Assembly (NCBI GenBank): GCA_030530525.1
Contig: JAUMUT010000003.1
Span: forward strand, 62,001-126,000
Origin: Capnocytophaga sp.
Lineage (GTDB): Bacteria; Bacteroidota; Bacteroidia; Flavobacteriales; Flavobacteriaceae
Direction of reading: 5' to 3'
DNA length: 64,000 nucleotides
The notes under the pieces were generated by a model. That model had not been told where the DNA came from. It saw nothing but the letters and a program-made list of their open reading frames with translations, and ran no database searches. This document shows positions 63,068 to 64,000 of the stretch, piece after piece. The translations under genes and the position numbers were made by a program. Numbering within the stretch: the stretch's first letter is position 1; each line of letters opens with the position of its first letter.

Positions 63068-64000
63068 CCTTTTATTTATTATATTATATTTCTATTGGAG
63101 CTATATTAACGATAGGCTATTTATTAAAAAATAAATTCTTTACCTATATAGCTCTATCTGTCATTATCTTTATTTCAGGATTTCGATATGAGGTAGGATA
63201 TGATTTTCTTAATTATGTTAGTCTCTTTAAAGGACATCTTGAGACAACCCCAGAGCCTTTATTTATGTTAATATTACATTCTCTTAGGAATATTTGGGAT
63301 AATGCACAAATATTATTTTTTTCATTCTCTTTTGCCACAATTATAATTACTTTTATATCTATAAAAAAAATTAGTAATTTTAAACGAATGGGAATAATGA
63401 TTTATCTACTTATACCTGGTTTATATTTAAATTCATTTTCAATTATTAGACAAGCAATTGCTATTAGCCTATTCTTTTTGGCAATTTATTATTTGTATGA
63501 GAATAAAAAAATTAAATATTGGATGATAGGAGTTACAGCAATATTTATTCATTTTTCCGCTATAATTCCCTTTTTATTCATTTTTCTATTAAAAAGATGG
63601 TTTTCTAAAAAATATAATTTTTATAGTTATTTTATATTTCTTTTAGTAGCTTTTATAATAGCTTATTTTAATCTTCCGATTTTATTCATAGGATTGTTTG
63701 GTAAATTTAGCGTTTATGCAGAGTTATTAACTATAGATACACCAATAACCAAAGTTTTGGTAATGTTTTTAATAGCAATAGTAATAATACTTGGGCTAAA
63801 AAATAAAAATGATAAAAAAAATAATTTACTATTAAATATTTTTATAATAGGAGTTTTTATTAATATAGCTTTTGCTCAGTTTCCTCCTGTAACACGAATG
63901 GGGTATTATTTTGTAATTACACAAGCTATATTAGTTCCCACCATAATATTTTCTTTAAAATATAATACCTTAAAGTTTGTTGCAGTTATAGTTTTTTTTA
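63064..64000 (+). CDS. EpsG-family polysaccharide polymerase, 3' end outside window
   Basis: Frame open from the ATG at 63064 to the window end (312 codons), without a stop. Many hydrophobic helices; EpsG-family features: FISGFRYEVGYDFLNYVSLF, MIYLLIPGLYLNSFSIIRQA then IAISLFFLAIYYLYENKKIK. The role is Wzy-type polymerisation of repeat units at the periplasmic side. ATGA-coupled to the GT2 gene. Confidence 0.87.
   Translation, partial: MTFYLLYYISIGAILTIGYLLKNKFFTYIALSVIIFISGFRYEVGYDFLNYVSLFKGHLETTPEPLFMLILHSLRNIWDNAQILFFSFSFATIIITFISIKKISNFKRMGIMIYLLIPGLYLNSFSIIRQAIAISLFFLAIYYLYENKKIKYWMIGVTAIFIHFSAIIPFLFIFLLKRWFSKKYNFYSYFIFLLVAFIIAYFNLPILFIGLFGKFSVYAELLTIDTPITKVLVMFLIAIVIILGLKNKNDKKNNLLLNIFIIGVFINIAFAQFPPVTRMGYYFVITQAILVPTIIFSLKYNTLKFVAVIVFF

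Overview
The window looks like chromosomal DNA of a Flavobacteriaceae bacterium, most likely a Capnocytophaga species. The genome is AT-rich. Most genes sit behind the Bacteroidetes promoter signature (a -7 box TAnnTTTG, sometimes with TTTG about 19 nt upstream). The core genes (kbl, OmpA with thrombospondin type 3 repeats, GYDIA-type GHMP kinase, paired M16 peptidases, NhaD, rbfA) fit that family. Genus is inferred from overall character, not from a marker gene.

Layout. 0-7.9 kb: sbcD tail, kbl, an OmpA-family porin, a large lipoprotein, a ChaN-like protein and two unknown genes. 8-24.2 kb is the accessory heart of the window: patches of higher-GC genes for efflux, NTF2-like proteins, SDR/aldo-keto oxidoreductases and pirin, many broken. 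They are mixed with toxin/immunity debris, lipoproteins, a conjugation-gene fragment, a candidate structured RNA and a collagen-like/leucine-rich surface lipoprotein. 24.3-36 kb is mostly ordinary: DUF502, an acyltransferase, hemL, a PAS protein, a Crp/Fnr regulator, a MATE pump, PAP2, an M16 peptidase pair, GHMP kinase, tRNA-Leu and a GNAT enzyme. 36.2-48.6 kb is a run of about 18 co-directional small genes with no toxins, several in families known from immunity loci (DUF4240, DUF4304, WG repeats, DKNYY, NTF2-fold, LRR); it reads as an orphan immunity island. 48.7-56.9 kb: a membrane protein, DinB, NhaD, nitroreductase, a lipoprotein with five 249-bp repeats, an epimerase with a nonsense codon, an FtsX-type permease and rbfA. 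57.1 kb to the end: a capsule/exopolysaccharide locus (sugar transferase, membrane protein, Ugd, epimerase, flippase, GT2, EpsG-like polymerase) cut by the window edge.

Three observations stand out. (1) An expressed lipoprotein gene (13775-14854) and a promoterless, signal-less paralogue on the other strand (16940-14931) share a perfect 110-bp inverted repeat; inversion would splice the silent 3' half onto the expressed 5' end. (2) Four promoters (MFS, NTF2, SDR-crp operon, MATE) carry a TTGAC-N4-(G/A)TCAA palindrome exactly 36-37 bp upstream of the -7 box. A fifth (pirin) has TTAAT-N4-ATTAA in the same place. Two Crp/Fnr regulators lie inside these gene groups, so a local efflux/redox regulon with class II geometry is likely. 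(3) 11.3-18.5 kb is a gene graveyard where fragments of SDR, flavodoxin, NTF2, aldo-keto reductase and AraC genes were joined at short microhomologies, bracketed by a roughly 320-bp direct repeat.

All functions are from reading the sequence; no database search was possible.
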